Shown: positions 42,021 through 51,270, numbered from the stretch's first letter. The stretch: 64,000 nucleotides of DNA from Sphingobium sp. WTD-1 (GCF_030128825.1 NZ_CP119127.1:2976001-3040000); one strand, 5' to 3'. The notes: generated by a model not told the origin, from the letters alone. A program made the numbers and translations.

Positions 42021-43910
42021 ATGAGCGATAACGCAAAGCAGGGGGTGACCCGGCGGGAGTTCGCGGCGTCGGCCATGGCCGGTGCGGCCTTGGTCACGAG
42101 CGCCGGGCCGGCCTCCGCCCAGGCGGGTAATGCGCCGGCAACGCCCGGCAAGGCAGCGATCGAGCCAACCAGATTGGTTAGCGCAGGCGAGACTCTGCGG
42201 CCGGAAATCGTCGGCCAGTTCGGCATCGTCGCGGCCGGGCGCCATTATGCGGTGGCGGCGGGGACGCGCATCCTGCTGGCCGGCGGCAATGCGACCGATG
42301 CGGGCGTGGCGGCGGTCTTTGCCGCAGCCGTGACCGAGATTTCGCATTTCGGCTTTGGCGGCGAAGCGCCGACCATCATCTATGACGGCAAGACGAAGAA
42401 AGTGTCGCTGATCAGCGGCCAGGGCGTCGCGCCGGGCCTGGCCACGCCGGACAAGTTCGCCGATGCCGGCGTCATTCCGGGCAATGGTCCCAATGGCGGC
42501 ACGGTGCCGGCAATGGTCGATGCGATGGCGCTCGCGCTCCAGCTCAACGGCACGATGGGCCTGCATGAAGTGATGCAACCGGCGATCGAATTGGCCGACG
42601 GTTTCGTCATGTATAATTTCCTGGCCGAAGTGTTCGTCAGCCAGCAGAAGGCGACGTCCAAATATAAGGACGCCTACGACGCCTATTATCCCGGCGGCCA
42701 ATTGCCCAGGACCGGGGAGATTTTCCGCCAGCCCAATCTCGCCCGCACGATGCGGATCATTGCCGACGCGGATGCTGCGGCGTTCAAGAAGACCAAGGAT
42801 CGCAAGGCCGCGATCCAGGCCGGACGCGATGCCTTCTACAAGGGCGACATCGCCCGCCGGATCGGCGCCGCGATGGAGCGGGACGGCGGCCTGATGCGCT
42901 ATGAGGATCTCGCCAAATATAAGGGCAAGGTCGAGGCGCCGGCGATGACCAGCGTCTTTGGCTATCAGGTCTGCAAGGCGGGGTTCTGGAGCCAGGGGCC
43001 GGCCATGCTGATGGCGCTCAACATTGCCGAGGCGGCCGGGATCGCGACGATGGAGCCGGGCTCGGCGCCCTATCTCCACACCGTTGCCGAGGCGATCAAG
43101 CTCGCCTTCGACGATCGCAACATGTATTTTGGCGACCCCGATTTCGCGACGGTGCCGATGATGGGGCTGTTGTCGAAGGACTATGCGGCGCAGCGGGCCA
43201 GGCAGATCGGCCCGCGCGCTTCACTGGAGCATCGCTTCGGCAATCCCTGGGCATTCGAGGGCAAGGCGCGGACCACGCCGCAATTCACGCCGCATATGTT
43301 GAAGGCTCCGCCCAAGCCGACCGCCGACACGACCGCGATCGAAGTGGTGGACAAGGACGGCAACCTCTTTTCCTGCACGCCCAGTTCCGGCTGGATGCTG
43401 GGTGGCGCCTATATTGCGGGCGACACCGGCGTGCCGATGAGCAACCGCCTGACCGTGTTCGATCTTGATCCGGAAAGCCCCAATGTCCTGGTGCCGGGCA
43501 AGCGGCCGCGCACGACCCTGTCGCCCTCGATGGTGCTCAAGGACGGCCAGCCCTATCTGGCGATCGGGACGCCGGGCGGCGACAATCAGGATCAGCAGAT
43601 CATGAATGTGCTGCTGCGGGTGCTGGCGTTCGACCAGCCACTCCAGGCCGCGATCGAGGCACCGCGCATCAATTCCAATCATTTCCATGGCTCCTTCGGC
43701 ATCAAGAAGGATGAGCCGGGCGTGCTGGAAATCGAGGATCGCGTGCCCCAGGCGGTGCGCGACGATCTGACCGCGCGCGGTCACAAGCTGGACGTGCTGG
43801 GGCCGTTCGCGGTGTCGACCGGCATCGTCGCGGCCGGCGTGGTGCCGGGCAGCGGCACGCTGCGCGGTGGCGCGGATGTGCGCCGCGAGCGCTATATATT
43901 TGGTTGGTAA
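42021..43910 (+). CDS. GGT-family hydrolase 2, Tat-exported, lacks canonical Arg
   Basis: 629-aa Ntn-hydrolase, only distantly similar to the first GGT-like protein. Tat signal TRREFAASAMAGAALVTSAGPASAQ. Nucleophile T437 in TADTTAIEVVDKDGN; the oxyanion IGTPGGDNQ is intact. In place of the GGT arginine loop it has LISGQGVAP; the PLSSMSP motif is RTTLSP. So the fold and autocatalysis look active, but the substrate pocket differs from glutathione-type enzymes. 13 nt upstream of the amidohydrolase gene, clearly one operon. Confidence 0.87.
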   Translation: MSDNAKQGVTRREFAASAMAGAALVTSAGPASAQAGNAPATPGKAAIEPTRLVSAGETLRPEIVGQFGIVAAGRHYAVAAGTRILLAGGNATDAGVAAVFAAAVTEISHFGFGGEAPTIIYDGKTKKVSLISGQGVAPGLATPDKFADAGVIPGNGPNGGTVPAMVDAMALALQLNGTMGLHEVMQPAIELADGFVMYNFLAEVFVSQQKATSKYKDAYDAYYPGGQLPRTGEIFRQPNLARTMRIIADADAAAFKKTKDRKAAIQAGRDAFYKGDIARRIGAAMERDGGLMRYEDLAKYKGKVEAPAMTSVFGYQVCKAGFWSQGPAMLMALNIAEAAGIATMEPGSAPYLHTVAEAIKLAFDDRNMYFGDPDFATVPMMGLLSKDYAAQRARQIGPRASLEHRFGNPWAFEGKARTTPQFTPHMLKAPPKPTADTTAIEVVDKDGNLFSCTPSSGWMLGGAYIAGDTGVPMSNRLTVFDLDPESPNVLVPGKRPRTTLSPSMVLKDGQPYLAIGTPGGDNQDQQIMNVLLRVLAFDQPLQAAIEAPRINSNHFHGSFGIKKDEPGVLEIEDRVPQAVRDDLTARGHKLDVLGPFAVSTGIVAAGVVPGSGTLRGGADVRRERYIFGW

Positions 43911-43923
43911 GGGGATCGATCCG

Positions 43924-46881
43924 ATGAAATCTGCCTTCAAGCTTCTGTCGCTGGCCCTGTTGTCGGCCGGCGCCGTCCAGGCCTATGCCCAGCCCGCCAA
44001 TCTGCCCCCGCCCGGCGGCGAGACCCCCGTCGCTTTCGATGTGCATGAAGGCACGTCGATGGCGGTGTCGGTATCGCCCGACGGCAAATGGCTGGCGGTC
44101 GACCTGCAGGGCAGCCTGTGGATCATCCCGACCAGCGGCGGCAAGGCGAAGCGGATCACCGACTATTTCAACGATGCCCGCCAGCCGGTCTGGTCGCCCG
44201 ATGGCTCGCGCCTCGCCTATTTTTCCTATCGCGACGGCAATTATGATCTCTGGACGATCAAGCCGGATGGCAGCGAGATGCGCAAGCTGACCGAGGGCGC
44301 CTATGACGATCGCGAGCCGGCCTGGTCGCCCGATGGCCGGACAATCGCCTTCTCGTCCGATCGCAGCGGTAATTACGACATCTGGACGCTGGACATCGCC
44401 AGCGGCGCGATGAAGCAGGTCAGCAGTAACGAACGCGAAGATCGCATGCCCAGTTGGTCGCCGGACGGCGCGCGCATCGCCTATTCCGGGACGGATGGCG
44501 CCAAGACCGCCCTCTATGTCACGGCCCTCGCCGATGGGCAGGAAAGCCTGTTGAAGCAGGTGCAGGGCAAGATCGATGCGCCGTCCTTCGGCCCCGGCGG
44601 CGAGCTTGCCTATGTGGTGCAGGACGCCCAGGGCAGCCGCCTGGAAGTTGATGGCAAGGCCGTCGGCGGTGCCGAGAATGTCTTCCCCTTCCGTGTGTCC
44701 TGGGGGAAGGGCGGTTACTATTATGTGTCCGACGGCAAGATCCGCAGCCGTAAGGGCACCAGCCTGTCGACCGTCAACTTCGCTGCCACGCTGGAGGTGG
44801 TGAAGCCCAGCTACACCCGCGCCAAGCGCGACTGGGATTCGACCGCGCCGCGCAAGGCGCTGGGCATCGTCCATCCGACCCTGTCGCCCGACGGCAGCCG
44901 CATCGCCTTTGCTGCGCTCGGCGACCTCTATGTCATGTCGTCCAAGGGCGGGGTGCCGGAGAATTTGACCAAAGATGGCGCGCTCGACACCGATCCGGCC
45001 TGGTCGCCCGATGGCCAGAGCCTGGTCTACACCTCCGACAAGGGCGGCGGCCTGCCGCAGCTGTGGATCCGCGACATGAAGACCGGCAAGGATCGCCGGC
45101 TGACCGATATCGACACCCAGCCGCTGGGTGCCGCCTGGTCGCATGACGGCACGCGGATCGCCTATATCGATGTCGACGGGCGCTGGGGCGTCGCTGGCCT
45201 GTGCGTGGTCGATGTCGCGACCGGCAAGATCACCCGCCTTCAGGGATCGCTGGGCCAGCCCGGCAGCCCCAGTTGGTCGCCCGACGGCAAATATGTCGCC
45301 ATCCCGCTATCCTACAAATATTCCAACAGCTTCCGTGAGGGCACCAACCAGGTCTACATGGTGCCGACCGATGGCGTGGGCAAAGCCTTCTGGCATCTGC
45401 CCGAACCCAATATGTCGATGGACACCCGCGCCGGTGGCGGCCCCGCCTGGTCGCCCGACGGAACGAAGATGGCCGCCATCTATGAGGGACTGCTGAAGAT
45501 CTGGCCGGTGGCCGCCGACGGCAAGCCGCTGGGGCCGCCGCGCTCCTACACCTCCGACATCTCCTATTTCCCGAGCTGGGCCGGCGACAACAAGACGATC
45601 CTGTTCCAGTCGGCCGACAAGCTGAAGTCGCTCGACACCGAAACCGGCGCTATCACCGATATCCCGCTGGACCTGACCTATCGCATCGCCAACCCGAACG
45701 GGCGCACGGTCATCCATGTCAGCAACCTGGTGGATTCCGTCCATGACGTGACCCAGCATGACAAGGACATCATCGTCGACGGCCACCGCATCGCCGAAAT
45801 TCGCGATCATGATCCCGCGCTGCATCAGGCGGAGCATTTCGTCGACGGCACGGGCCTCACCGCCATTCCCGGCCTGATCGAGCATCATTCCCACGCCCAG
45901 AAGGATTTCGGCTCCAATCTGGAACGGGCCTGGCTCGCCTATGGCATCACCACGGTGCGCGATCCGGGTACGCAAATCTATGATGCGGTGGAGGATCGCG
46001 AGGCGGCGGAATCGGGTGTGCGGCTGTCACCGCGCCTCTATGTCGCCGGGCCGCTGCTCGAATGGCAGCGCGTCTATTACAAGATGGGCGTGGCGGTCTC
46101 CAGCCCCGCTCATCTGGAGCGGGAATTCAGCCGCATGCGCGCGCTCCATTATGACATGATCAAAAGCTATGTGCGCATGCCCGACCTGTTCCAGCGGCAG
46201 ATCGTGCGCGCCGCCCATGAAATGGGCATTCCGGTCAGCGGTCATGAAATCTTCCCGGCGGCCTTTTCCGGCGTGGATGGCACCGAGCATATGGGCGCGA
46301 CCAGCCGGCGCGGCTATTCGCCCAAGCAGGGACCGCAGGGCATGGCCTATGAGGATGTGATCCAGCTTTTCGGCCGCAGCGGCCGGACGCTGACGCCGAC
46401 CCATTTCGGCGCGATGACGCCTTATCTCGCCAAGCATCCCGGCTACAAGGACGACCCGCGTCTCAATCTCTATCCGGTCTGGGCACGGGAAACGATCACC
46501 GAAGCCGATCCGATGGCGAGCATGCTGCGCCCGCTGCTGGAGGGCCAATATAAGAGCCTGAAGAAAATGTATGACGCCGGCACGCTGGTGACGGCGGGCA
46601 CCGACACGATGATCGCCAACAATCTCCATGCGGAGATTTCCTCCTATGTCGACGCCGGCCTGACGCCGTTCCAGGCGCTCCAGACCGCAACCGTCAACTC
46701 GGCGAAGGATCTGAACCTGGATGCGGGCACGCTGGAGGCCGGCAAGCTGGCCGACATCGTGCTGGTCGACGGCGATCCGCGCGCCGACATCGCCAACACC
46801 TTCAAGGTAAAGAAGGTGATGATGAACGGCGTCATCCATGACGTGGACGACATCGTCGCCGGCGGCATGCGGAAAAACTAG
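43924..46881 (+). CDS. Exported TolB-propeller/amidohydrolase fusion
   Basis: 985-aa protein. A Sec signal (residues 1-22) precedes a long TolB/PD40 beta-propeller region (about 30-610) with repeats such as PVWSPDGSRLAYFS, PAWSPDGRTIAFSSD and PSWSPDGKYVAIPL. A metal-dependent amidohydrolase domain follows from about 640: HHSH metal motif (near 655), K in DMIKSYVRM, H in SGHEIFP, EHMG, and the D of TAGTDTM (near 891). Such fusions act on imidazolone or dipeptide-like amides in other bacteria. Expected in the periplasm; substrate unknown. Confidence 0.9.
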   Translation: MKSAFKLLSLALLSAGAVQAYAQPANLPPPGGETPVAFDVHEGTSMAVSVSPDGKWLAVDLQGSLWIIPTSGGKAKRITDYFNDARQPVWSPDGSRLAYFSYRDGNYDLWTIKPDGSEMRKLTEGAYDDREPAWSPDGRTIAFSSDRSGNYDIWTLDIASGAMKQVSSNEREDRMPSWSPDGARIAYSGTDGAKTALYVTALADGQESLLKQVQGKIDAPSFGPGGELAYVVQDAQGSRLEVDGKAVGGAENVFPFRVSWGKGGYYYVSDGKIRSRKGTSLSTVNFAATLEVVKPSYTRAKRDWDSTAPRKALGIVHPTLSPDGSRIAFAALGDLYVMSSKGGVPENLTKDGALDTDPAWSPDGQSLVYTSDKGGGLPQLWIRDMKTGKDRRLTDIDTQPLGAAWSHDGTRIAYIDVDGRWGVAGLCVVDVATGKITRLQGSLGQPGSPSWSPDGKYVAIPLSYKYSNSFREGTNQVYMVPTDGVGKAFWHLPEPNMSMDTRAGGGPAWSPDGTKMAAIYEGLLKIWPVAADGKPLGPPRSYTSDISYFPSWAGDNKTILFQSADKLKSLDTETGAITDIPLDLTYRIANPNGRTVIHVSNLVDSVHDVTQHDKDIIVDGHRIAEIRDHDPALHQAEHFVDGTGLTAIPGLIEHHSHAQKDFGSNLERAWLAYGITTVRDPGTQIYDAVEDREAAESGVRLSPRLYVAGPLLEWQRVYYKMGVAVSSPAHLEREFSRMRALHYDMIKSYVRMPDLFQRQIVRAAHEMGIPVSGHEIFPAAFSGVDGTEHMGATSRRGYSPKQGPQGMAYEDVIQLFGRSGRTLTPTHFGAMTPYLAKHPGYKDDPRLNLYPVWARETITEADPMASMLRPLLEGQYKSLKKMYDAGTLVTAGTDTMIANNLHAEISSYVDAGLTPFQALQTATVNSAKDLNLDAGTLEAGKLADIVLVDGDPRADIANTFKVKKVMMNGVIHDVDDIVAGGMRKN

Positions 46882-46981
46882 CGGAGCCGGAACGGGCGGC
46901 CCGCCGGTGAGGCGGGCGGGCAGTCTGGTCCTGCCTGGGTCGCGTGGATAAATTCGGATGATCTGGAAGCGACCATCTCCC

Positions 46982-47048
46982 GTCATTGCGAGCGTAGCGA
47001 AGCAATCCATCTCGCGCCGGTGGATTGCTTCGCTACGCTCGCAATGAC
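46982..47048. repeat. Dispersed palindromic repeat, perfect 28-bp arms
   Basis: Arms 46982-47009 and 47021-47048 are exact reverse complements (GTCATTGCGAGCGTAGCGAA.. and its complement) with an 11-nt loop. The sequence resembles palindromic repeats seen in many bacterial genomes. It lies 100 nt after the amidohydrolase gene. Confidence 0.9.
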
Positions 47049-47132
47049 GATGTCGGATTTTAGCGGCTAACGACCATTTGCCGCCGCCAGAATCCGCCGC
47101 TAGCCTCCCCATAAGCGGACGGAGATGGCCGG

Positions 47133-47417
47133 GTGCATTTGATTGAATTGCTGAAAAGCGCGCAGGAGTGGAGTGACGACGATGGCACGATTTACGCTGC
47201 CAAGCCTTGGGGGTGTTTTGCAGACGCTATCGTTATCACCCCTGCGCCAGACGCGACCGATGACATCGAACGATCAGGGATAGTTTACAGCTATTTTCTC
47301 GAAACGTTTATCGCGCGTGATCTCTTGGAAGATTTCGCGGGGTTAGCAGAGGGCGAAGAAACTGCGGAGCGCGTTAGATGCGAACGCCTTATCAAGTATG
47401 CCATCGATGACGCATGA
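47133..47417 (+). CDS. 94-aa orphan protein, low GC
   Basis: GTG start with GGAG 8 nt upstream. Acidic soluble protein (VHLIELLKSAQEWSDDDG, then GIVYSYFLETFIARDLLEDF). No family recognised. Base composition is visibly poorer in GC than both neighbours. It overlaps the next gene by 20 nt. Pairing with a neighbour in a repeat-bounded island suggests an accessory (immunity or antitoxin-like) role, unproven. Confidence 0.6.
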   Translation: MHLIELLKSAQEWSDDDGTIYAAKPWGCFADAIVITPAPDATDDIERSGIVYSYFLETFIARDLLEDFAGLAEGEETAERVRCERLIKYAIDDA

Positions 47418-47736
47418 CGATCGCGACAATGAGACATGGCTGCTTGACGCAACCGACGAAATCATGAACGCGAAGGCGGAGATCGGCTTCGCAGCTATGA
47501 CCTCGATCCAGCGCGTGACCTATTGCTTGTGGGTTGCGGATTACGGAATGCGAAATGCAGGCGATTTAACCACGGCGATTGATCTGTTTGCATCGTTTAT
47601 GAGTGATGGCCACGTCGCTGCCAAGGAAGCTGGCCTGCCTCATTCGACACACATGTTTTCGCTTTCTATCGCGGATTTGGAAGCGAGATACCTTGGCTTG
47701 TTCGACGGCGTCGTTAACGAGATCAGGGCCGTGTAG
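47398..47736 (+). CDS. 112-aa orphan protein, low GC
   Basis: Acidic helical protein (MTHDDRDNETWLLDATDEIM; TYCLWVADYGMRNAGD; HSTHMFSLSIADLEARYLGLF). No family recognised. Start at 47398 or 47407 (both ATG, same frame, no clear ribosome site), overlapping the previous gene. Lower GC than surroundings, as for its partner. Together they may be horizontally acquired. Confidence 0.6.
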   Translation: MPSMTHDDRDNETWLLDATDEIMNAKAEIGFAAMTSIQRVTYCLWVADYGMRNAGDLTTAIDLFASFMSDGHVAAKEAGLPHSTHMFSLSIADLEARYLGLFDGVVNEIRAV

Positions 47737-47813
47737 GTTTAGCAGAAGGCGATCATGTGTCTGCTCTGGCCGATTAGGGCCATAAGCCGACTGTCGCCTA
47801 ACCACCCAACTCC

Positions 47814-47901
47814 GTCATTCCCGCGCAGGCGGGAATCCATCTCCTGACCTCGCATCTGGTCCGAAGCTGGTGAGATGGATCCCCGCCTGCGCGGGGATGA
47901 C
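47814..47901. repeat. Dispersed palindromic repeat, 30-bp arms
   Basis: Arms 47814-47843 and 47872-47901 are reverse complements apart from two positions (both allow G-U pairing in RNA), with a 28-nt loop. Sequence differs from the repeat at 46982. It follows the two orphan genes and precedes lysE-like. Confidence 0.88.
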
Positions 47902-47971
47902 GCTGTGAAACAGGTAGCCATCTTCCCACCCATCCCGGCCATTTGGCGGGCGCGGAATTTGTTCACGCCGC

Positions 47972-48598
47972 CTAGCGTTCCACCGCCATGCGCACGGCGA
48001 GGCCACCCAGCACCGTGCCCATCAGCCAGCGCTGGATCGTCAGCCAGCGCGGCCGGGTGCCAAGGAACCCCGCGATCGATCCGGCGAGGCAGGCGATGAT
48101 CGCGTTGACCGACAGGCTGATCGCGATCTGGGTCGCGCCCAGGATCAGCGACTGGCCCAGCACATGGCCACGCGCCGGATCGACAAACTGGGGCAGCAGC
48201 GAGAGATAGATCATCGCCACCTTGGGATTGAGCAGATTGGTCAGCAGACCCATGGCGAACAGCTTGCGCGGGCCATCGAGCGGCAATTGCTTCACTTGAA
48301 AGGGCGAACGGCCGCCGGGCCGCACCGCATTCCAGGCGAGCCACAGCAGATAGAGCGCGCCGCCCAGGCGCAGCACGTCATAGGCGAAGGGCACTGCCAT
48401 CAACAGCGCGGTGATACCGAAGGCGGCGGCCACCATGTAGAAGAGGAAGCCGCAGGCGACGCCGAGCAGCGAGACCATGCCGGCGGCGCGGCCCTGGCTG
48501 ATCGAGCGCGAGATGAGGTAGATCATGTTCGGCCCCGGCGTCAGTACCATGCCGAGCGAGATGAGGGCGAAGGCGGCAAGATGCGCGGCGCTGGGCAT
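47972..48598 (-). CDS. LysE/RhtB-family amino-acid exporter
   Basis: 208-aa inner-membrane exporter with six hydrophobic spans and the family signature near the N-terminus (ALISLGMVLTPGPNMIYLISRS). Later LLTNLLNPKVAMIYLSLLPQF is also typical. Substrate probably an amino acid or homoserine lactone. Single gene. Confidence 0.92.
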   Translation of the reverse strand: MPSAAHLAAFALISLGMVLTPGPNMIYLISRSISQGRAAGMVSLLGVACGFLFYMVAAAFGITALLMAVPFAYDVLRLGGALYLLWLAWNAVRPGGRSPFQVKQLPLDGPRKLFAMGLLTNLLNPKVAMIYLSLLPQFVDPARGHVLGQSLILGATQIAISLSVNAIIACLAGSIAGFLGTRPRWLTIQRWLMGTVLGGLAVRMAVER

Positions 48599-48701
48599 GG
48601 CTGGGTTCCCCGGATGAGCGTTCGGTATCGCCTAGGAGGGAAGGGGCCGCGCCGACAGGTCCGGGGGGCAGCAATTGGCCACCCCCGGATATCGGCGCAG
48701 G

Positions 48702-49166
48702 TCAGGCCGGGCGGGTGCGCCACATGGCGATCGGGCACATGGTCAGCACCGGTTCGTCCTTCTGGTTGTAGAGCGTCACCTTGTTGCGGACGATGCCCAT
48801 TTCAGGTCGACTCTGCGAAATCTTCTTGTCGATCACTTCATTGGTGCCGCGCAGCGTGTCGCCGGGGCGGACCGGGCGCAGCCAGCGCAATTCGTCGACG
48901 CCCATCGCGCCCAGACTGGCGGCCTGGCGGCCCGGTTGCTTCTGCATTTCGGCGACGAACATCTTCATGAACAGGGCGGTGGTGTGCCAGCCGCTGGCCG
49001 AGAGGGTGCGGAAATGGGTGGTGGCCGCTGCCTCGTCCGACAGATGGAAGGGTTGGGGATCGAACTCCGCGGCAAAGGCGATCGTTTCCTCGCGCGACAG
49101 GGTCAGCGGCCCGAACGCCACGCTGTCGCCCACCACGATATCCTCGAAATAGAGAATCTCGTCCAT
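48702..49166 (-). CDS. MaoC-like (hot-dog) hydratase
   Basis: 154-aa MaoC-fold protein (FEDIVVGDSVAFGPLTLSREE, then AAEFDPQPFHLSDEAAAT with the hydratase Asp/His pair, ASGWHTTALFMKM, LRWLRPVRPGDTL). MaoC proteins hydrate enoyl-CoA thioesters in fatty-acid or PHA metabolism. Start at 49166 fits the family N-terminus; the frame to 49235 adds a Met/Arg-rich stretch unlikely to be translated. Confidence 0.88.
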   Translation of the reverse strand: MDEILYFEDIVVGDSVAFGPLTLSREETIAFAAEFDPQPFHLSDEAAATTHFRTLSASGWHTTALFMKMFVAEMQKQPGRQAASLGAMGVDELRWLRPVRPGDTLRGTNEVIDKKISQSRPEMGIVRNKVTLYNQKDEPVLTMCPIAMWRTRPA

Positions 49167-49337
49167 TTGATCCGTCTCCTCGAAGCGATTTCGAGGCAGA
49201 TGGGACATCTGCCGGCTCGGAAATCGCGACATCATATTTACCGGAGATGGTGTAGGGTTGCTTTCCGTTTACGTCAACTGCTGGATGCACTCGGTCTTGG
49301 GCGGCGCGGGACCATGACGCGCCGCCTCACGACAGGG

Positions 49338-50621
49338 TCAGGGCTTGACCAGCCCCTGTAGCACCGCGGGGTTGCCGTCGCTCGTCACCGGCGTCACGCC
49401 GATCAGCCGGGCGAGCAGCGGATAGACATCGACATTGGTGAAATCGGCCGAGGGGCGGAAGCCGCTGACGAAGGCCGGGCCGTTGGCGATGAACAAAGCC
49501 TGCATTTCGGGCGCCCGATCGTCCCAGCCATGGTCGCCGCCGGTCACGGGCTTGGTCGGGGTCGTATTCTGGAATACCCAGCCGGTTTCGGCCAGGCAGA
49601 AATAGGGCGGGATGCGGCGATGGGTGCCATAATGGAAGCGCGCCGGGATGTCGCTCTTGCGCCAGCACTGCATATGATCGCGCGGCTTGAACAGCGCGGC
49701 CTCCAGCGCCTTTTCGCGGCCGGGGTTGGCGACCAGGCTGGCATAGGGGCCGGCCTCCACCACCCGATAGTCGGCCGGGTCGGCGATCTTGTCGATCGGC
49801 AGCACCCGGTCGTTGGCCTTGGCGGCCATGCCATGGTCGGAGACGATGACGATATTGGCCGGCTGGCCCAGCGCCTTGAGGCCGGCGAGCAGGTCGCCGA
49901 TATGGGCATCGACATCGGCGACCGCCTGCGTCGTTTCCGGCGCGGCCGGGCCGTTCACATGGCCAGCGGTGTCGACCTCATCGAAATAGAGGGTGACGAA
50001 GCGGGGGCGGATGTCGGCCGGGCGGCGCAGCACGTCCAGCACGCCGTTGACGCGCTGGGTCGGGCTGATCGCCTCGTTGAACTGGGCCCAGTCGCTCGGG
50101 CGCGACCCGCCGCTGATCTTGTAGGGCCACTCGGCCGCCTTGTTGCCGCCCCAGGCAACGTTGGAACCGGGCCAGAACATGGTCGCGGTGCGCACGCCCT
50201 GCTTTTCGGCGGTGATCCAGATCGGCTCGGCCTCGTTCCACCAATAGGGATCGTCGCTGGCCATGGTGAACTTGTCCTTGGGCCGGCTGTCATCTTCCAT
50301 ATTGTTGGCGACGATGCCGCTGCGGTCCGGCCGATCGCCGGTCACGATCGCCCAATGATTGGGGAAGGTCTTGGTCGGGAAGGAGGGCCGCATCGATGCC
50401 TCGGTGCCGCCGGCCGCCAGCGCGTTGAGATGGGGCGAGACGCCGCCGGTCAGATAATCGGGGCGGAAGCCGTCGATCGACACTAGGATCGTCACCGGCG
50501 CGCGCTGCTCGGCCGGGGCGGCGGCGACGCTCTCGGGATGCTGCTGTACCGGGGCGCAGGCACCGAGCAGGGTGGAAACGGACAGGGCAAGCATAAGCGA
50601 AAGGCGACGGGGGGACATCAT
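49338..50621 (-). CDS. NPP-type alkaline phosphatase superfamily lipoprotein
   Basis: 427-aa nucleotide pyrophosphatase/phosphodiesterase-like enzyme. Lipobox LLGAC with C22. Metal and catalytic sites: D50 in LVSIDGFRPDYL, nucleophile T85 in FPTKTFPNH, YFDEVDTAGHVNGP, IVSDHGM and GGDHGWDD. This is the layout of Xanthomonas NPP, which hydrolyses nucleotide phosphodiesters. Probably anchored in the periplasm or outer membrane. Confidence 0.92.
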   Translation of the reverse strand: MMSPRRLSLMLALSVSTLLGACAPVQQHPESVAAAPAEQRAPVTILVSIDGFRPDYLTGGVSPHLNALAAGGTEASMRPSFPTKTFPNHWAIVTGDRPDRSGIVANNMEDDSRPKDKFTMASDDPYWWNEAEPIWITAEKQGVRTATMFWPGSNVAWGGNKAAEWPYKISGGSRPSDWAQFNEAISPTQRVNGVLDVLRRPADIRPRFVTLYFDEVDTAGHVNGPAAPETTQAVADVDAHIGDLLAGLKALGQPANIVIVSDHGMAAKANDRVLPIDKIADPADYRVVEAGPYASLVANPGREKALEAALFKPRDHMQCWRKSDIPARFHYGTHRRIPPYFCLAETGWVFQNTTPTKPVTGGDHGWDDRAPEMQALFIANGPAFVSGFRPSADFTNVDVYPLLARLIGVTPVTSDGNPAVLQGLVKP

Positions 50622-50691
50622 GGCCTCATGGCAAAAGGAAGATTTGACCGCTGCTTAGCAGTCCAAGCATGTCGGTAAAGTGACGAATGGT

Positions 50692-51219
50692 TCATGTCGG
50701 ATCGACATAGGGCGCCAGCGCGCTCCAGGCTTGGCGCTTGGCATCACGCGACAGGCTGGCATAGGCGCCGCTGGAGGAGGGCAGATCGATCATCACCAGA
50801 TCGGACCTTTCCCCCAATTGTCGGCGGCCATGTAGGGCGGCGGTCTTGCCGTTGAAGGCGATCGCGCGGAGATTGGGCAGGCGGGACAGGAAGGCGCTGA
50901 GGTCGCGCAGTTCCGCACCCCGGATGCTGCTGTCCAGGCTGCCGTCGCGATCGGCGCTCTCGATCACGTCCCACAGGCCGACGCCCCGTGCGCGCAGCCG
51001 CTTGAGCTTCATCGCATAGGGGGCGCTGCGGACATCCTCACCCAGAACGTCACTCATCAATGCCCAGAAGGCATTGCCGCGATGGGCATAATATTCGCCC
51101 TGCTTGATCGACGCGTCGCCGGGCAGGCTGCCCAGGATCAGCAGCCGTGTGCCCGCATCCACGCTGGGTGGAAAGGCGACCTTGCGGCGGACGGACATGA
51201 TGCGGGGCGGTTGGGTCAT
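50692..51219 (-). CDS. DNA-deoxyinosine/uracil glycosylase family protein
   Basis: 175-aa enzyme of the uracil-DNA glycosylase superfamily, family 6 (deoxyinosine-type). Motifs: LLILGSLPGDASIKQGEYYAH and RGNAFWALMSDVLG, FNGKTAALHG and IDLPSSSGAYASLS. Removes deaminated purines or pyrimidines. Start at 51219; the ORF can be extended to 51432 but that overlaps the divergent gene's start. Confidence 0.85.
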   Translation of the reverse strand: MTQPPRIMSVRRKVAFPPSVDAGTRLLILGSLPGDASIKQGEYYAHRGNAFWALMSDVLGEDVRSAPYAMKLKRLRARGVGLWDVIESADRDGSLDSSIRGAELRDLSAFLSRLPNLRAIAFNGKTAALHGRRQLGERSDLVMIDLPSSSGAYASLSRDAKRQAWSALAPYVDPT

Positions 51220-51270
51220 TGCCTTCCAAGCTTTTGTTTCTAAAAGATTGCGCGTCACAAGGGGGATCTG

